Shown in pieces: positions 61,451-64,000 of a stretch of 64,000 nucleotides of DNA (within the stretch, counting starts at the first letter, position 1; each line of letters starts with the position of its first letter). Source of the stretch: Phoebastria nigripes. Lineage: Eukaryota > Chordata > Aves > Procellariiformes > Diomedeidae. The DNA lies in assembly GCA_035582835.1 (NCBI GenBank), contig JAYKAV010002574.1:871527-935526 (forward strand), read 5' to 3'. The notes beneath the pieces were generated by a model. That model ran no database searches and was not told where the DNA came from. It worked only from the letters and a program-made list of their open reading frames with translations. Made by a program: the position numbers and the translations under genes.

Positions 61451-64000
61451 ATTATAAACTCACTACTAGATCATTTTATCTACTAGTCCCAAGTTCTTAT
61501 GTGATGTTCACTATTCTTCCTAATTCACTATCTCAAAACTATTCTTTTTCATATATACCTCTTTAATATCCTTACGCAGAGGTCTTGTCCTTGCTAAAAG
61601 ATCCTAGCTTATTATATATACAATTATCTCTAAACAGATGAAAGAGTGATGATTTCTCTTGTAGTGATCCTACCTTCCCACTGCCAGGGTTCAATACAGT
61701 GTGCACGCTATCATTCCGTAAGAGAATTAATGTCGGAAAATAAACCTCTCTTCTTTCACACCATTACCATCATGATTGTCATAGTTATGTTCCTGTTCAC
61801 CATACACTTTAGGACAAAAAAAATTTTGTTAAAATCTTTCCTGAAGTTGGAAATATTATGAACAGCACCATCTTGTTGGTATATTGGTATGTTGGTATTT
61901 GCATTTTGCCATTTTGGGAAAATAAGAACTCTAGCCCAAGAAATAAAATGGAAAAAAAATGAATTCTTTCAACAGTAGTCTGCTTGAAATCTAGTATCTT
62001 CCAGTGTAAGATATGATCTAAAAATGGGTTGGTTTGGGGTTTGTTTTTTTTTTAAATAGGAAGGATACACTCCCAAGTGGATGTACAAATGAGTTTTCTG
62101 TAATATGCTGCCAGATGCACAGATGGCATGAGATTAGGAAAGTGCTCCTGGCACCAAGTGCATGATGATTTTCATAAAGTATAGGTTCAGTGGTTGGGAG
62201 TAATGCATCTGTATTCATGTGAAAACCCTTTATGCTACATCATATTATCATGCTTTCTCTTTACCTAATTACCACTTATCTGCAGGACAATGATCACAGA
62301 ATTTGCTGCTATTGTGGTAGAGGGAAAAATGGGGCATTATATCCCTCAAGGAGTGCAAGTGAGCTTCTCGATCTGACCCGTATGTCCAGTTACACGAACC
62401 ACAACCCACAGGAACACCACTGACAGCAGGGTGCAGAAATATTTTTAACCCAGGGAGTTTCCCCACAAAGGTGGAATAAAATTACGTGTAGTTTCCATAT
62501 AAACTGAGAGAAGCATTAAAATTAATTTTTGTCCATCTTTTTCTTACAAGACAAAATAAAGCAAACCAAGACTAATAGACCGTTACTTAGCTTTTCTTTA
62601 AAAATCTCTGCTGACAGAAAAAACACAGCATTCCTAAGCAACCTATTCTAATGAAGCACTAGAACACAGATAATATTTCCTAAGGCCATGTTCTTGTTCT
62701 CCCCTTTTGTCCTCCTTTCTTAAGCAATAGCACCTAGTGGTTAAGGTCACAGAGATGGGCATTGTCTGCTCTCTTACAAACAACATTCCTCTTCTTGCAA
62801 TCCCTAAAAGGAAGTAGCTTGTTGTTGATGCCATCATTAAATCACATTCAGTTTATGATTTGCTATAATTTTGAATTCTGGTATGATGTTCACATTCCTT
62901 GCAGCGCGCGTGCGCACACACACACACACACACAAACATTCTGCCTTCTGATGATGTTGAGAGGATAAGGACCTTTCCCACCTCCTAGCACATGTATGGA
63001 AGAAGATGGGGGCTGACAAGCATTCCCCTTCCTCTACTCCCTGCTAGATATGACGGAGAACATGCAGGTATCCCTCCATGTAGCCCTGACAGAAAAGTCT
63101 TTGTCTCTCACCTCTGCAAGCGGTTTGCTTTCAACCATTTGATCACTGAGCTCCCTGCTGAACTCTTATTACATCTCCACAAATGCAAGAGAGAGGCAGC
63201 CTTTTTCAGATTTCTGAGTCAGAATCAAACTACATCCAAATTGTGAAAGGCTGGAAGTGGGGTGGCTTGAGGAAAGGAAGGGCAAGGATATAGCTTGGGA
63301 ACATTATGTTAAAGATCTGGAGCTCAGTTCCTAAATACTGTGCCCACATGAGGCATAGCGTGTATCAGAAGAAAAGGTGAGTCAGTATGTAGCTTTGGCA
63401 TTTTCTCCCTCTTAATTACAGAACAGTCACATCTCTTGGATTATTTTCTAGGGCACAGAAAACATTAGTGTGCTTAAATCATCTCACAGCTACCACGCAG
63501 AACATTTACCTTTCTTGCCGTCAGACCGTGTTCCACAAAACATAGCAAATAAACTGGCTTCTCAGACTTGTACAGGAAAACACGGTCTATCTCCAGTTGA
63601 TCTGGGGTAGCCCAAGCTGCAAAGCCAGCAATCCTCATGGGGCTGAGGAGACCAGCTGCGATGAAACCAGTTGGAGGTGGGAACAGCTTTTATCAGCATA
63701 CAGCAATAGTGCTGCATCACAGCCCTGAACTCCCAATGCAACAGGATCTTCTGACTCACTGTTGACTACGGAGCTACATTATTTGTGCAAGACCAGGAGA
63801 AGTGGGCCAGGGAGAAGTTTGGGAGCTCTCATGGTGAAAAGATAACAAAAATCCTGGCTCCTTTGTCTTTTGTGTGATTTAGCTTTCTGTATCAGAGAAC
63901 AGCAGGAGTGAAAATACACTGTTGGAGCCTAGTAAGTGACCTAAACAACCAGTAACAGATAAAAAGATCTTGGAGTGTGATGGAAGGAAGCTACTCAAGT
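61451..64000. other. Intergenic region to right edge, one CA repeat
   Basis: About 2.5 kb without a supported gene. The only distinctive element is the alternating GC/CA tract at 62904-62934. ORFs near 62992-63246 and 63562-63759 lack recognisable domains. In mammals the next gene on this side lies far away, which fits. Confidence 0.65.
62904..62934. repeat. Alternating (GC)n(CA)n tract
   Basis: 31 nt of strict purine-pyrimidine alternation: GCGCGCGTGCGC followed by about nine CA units. Such tracts can adopt Z-DNA under negative supercoiling; that property is inferred from composition. Confidence 0.95.

Noticed and set aside
63001..63246. Possible exon after TCCCTGCTAG at about 63047
   Set aside because: An acceptor-like site and open frame exist, but the translation resembles no known family and no partner exon is visible.

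Overview
The window is vertebrate nuclear DNA, almost certainly from a bird. It is gene-poor, AT-rich and intron-rich, carries CR1 LINE copies whose 3' ends run into the ATTCTATG-type octamer, and holds one solo LTR of avian ERVL type. I cannot name the species. No bacterial-style operon, CRISPR array, rRNA or tRNA was seen.

Positions 1257-46567 (+ strand) hold the 3' three quarters of WWC2, the KIBRA-family Hippo-pathway scaffold. Nineteen coding exons join in one uninterrupted frame: 3036 nt, 1011 residues and a stop. All exons have AG/GT boundaries and compatible phases. The exons for the two N-terminal WW domains (about 180 residues by family length) lie left of the window. In order, the visible part encodes coiled coil, serine-rich central region, C2 domain, acidic linker, aPKC-contact motif, C-terminal coiled coil and a C-terminal ADDV. 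Introns hold CR1 fragments of two ages, homopolymers and microsatellites, plus a few unexplained segments. One of these, 33068-33145, is a candidate alternative terminal exon.

Beyond a putative 3' UTR (46568 to at least 47678), two intronless claudin genes lie on the - strand: CLDN22 (50201-50860) and CLDN24 (52096-52749). WWC2-CLDN22-CLDN24, with the claudins antisense to WWC2, is the mammalian order too, and the symbols rest on it. The two avian proteins are only about 60% identical by my hand alignment.

From 52750 to 64000 I see no convincing gene. This flank holds the solo ERVL-type LTR (55157-55738, TG...CA ends, perfect 5-bp target-site duplication), an ancient CR1 copy, a 36-nt poly-A and a GC/CA alternating tract.

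Functional link: WWC2 acts in Hippo and polarity signalling at cell cortex and junctions, and claudins form tight junctions. The shared location is conserved synteny and does not by itself show joint regulation. I found no clear undescribed system. The best leads are the alternative terminal exon, the diverged claudin pair, and small structural oddities near splice sites.
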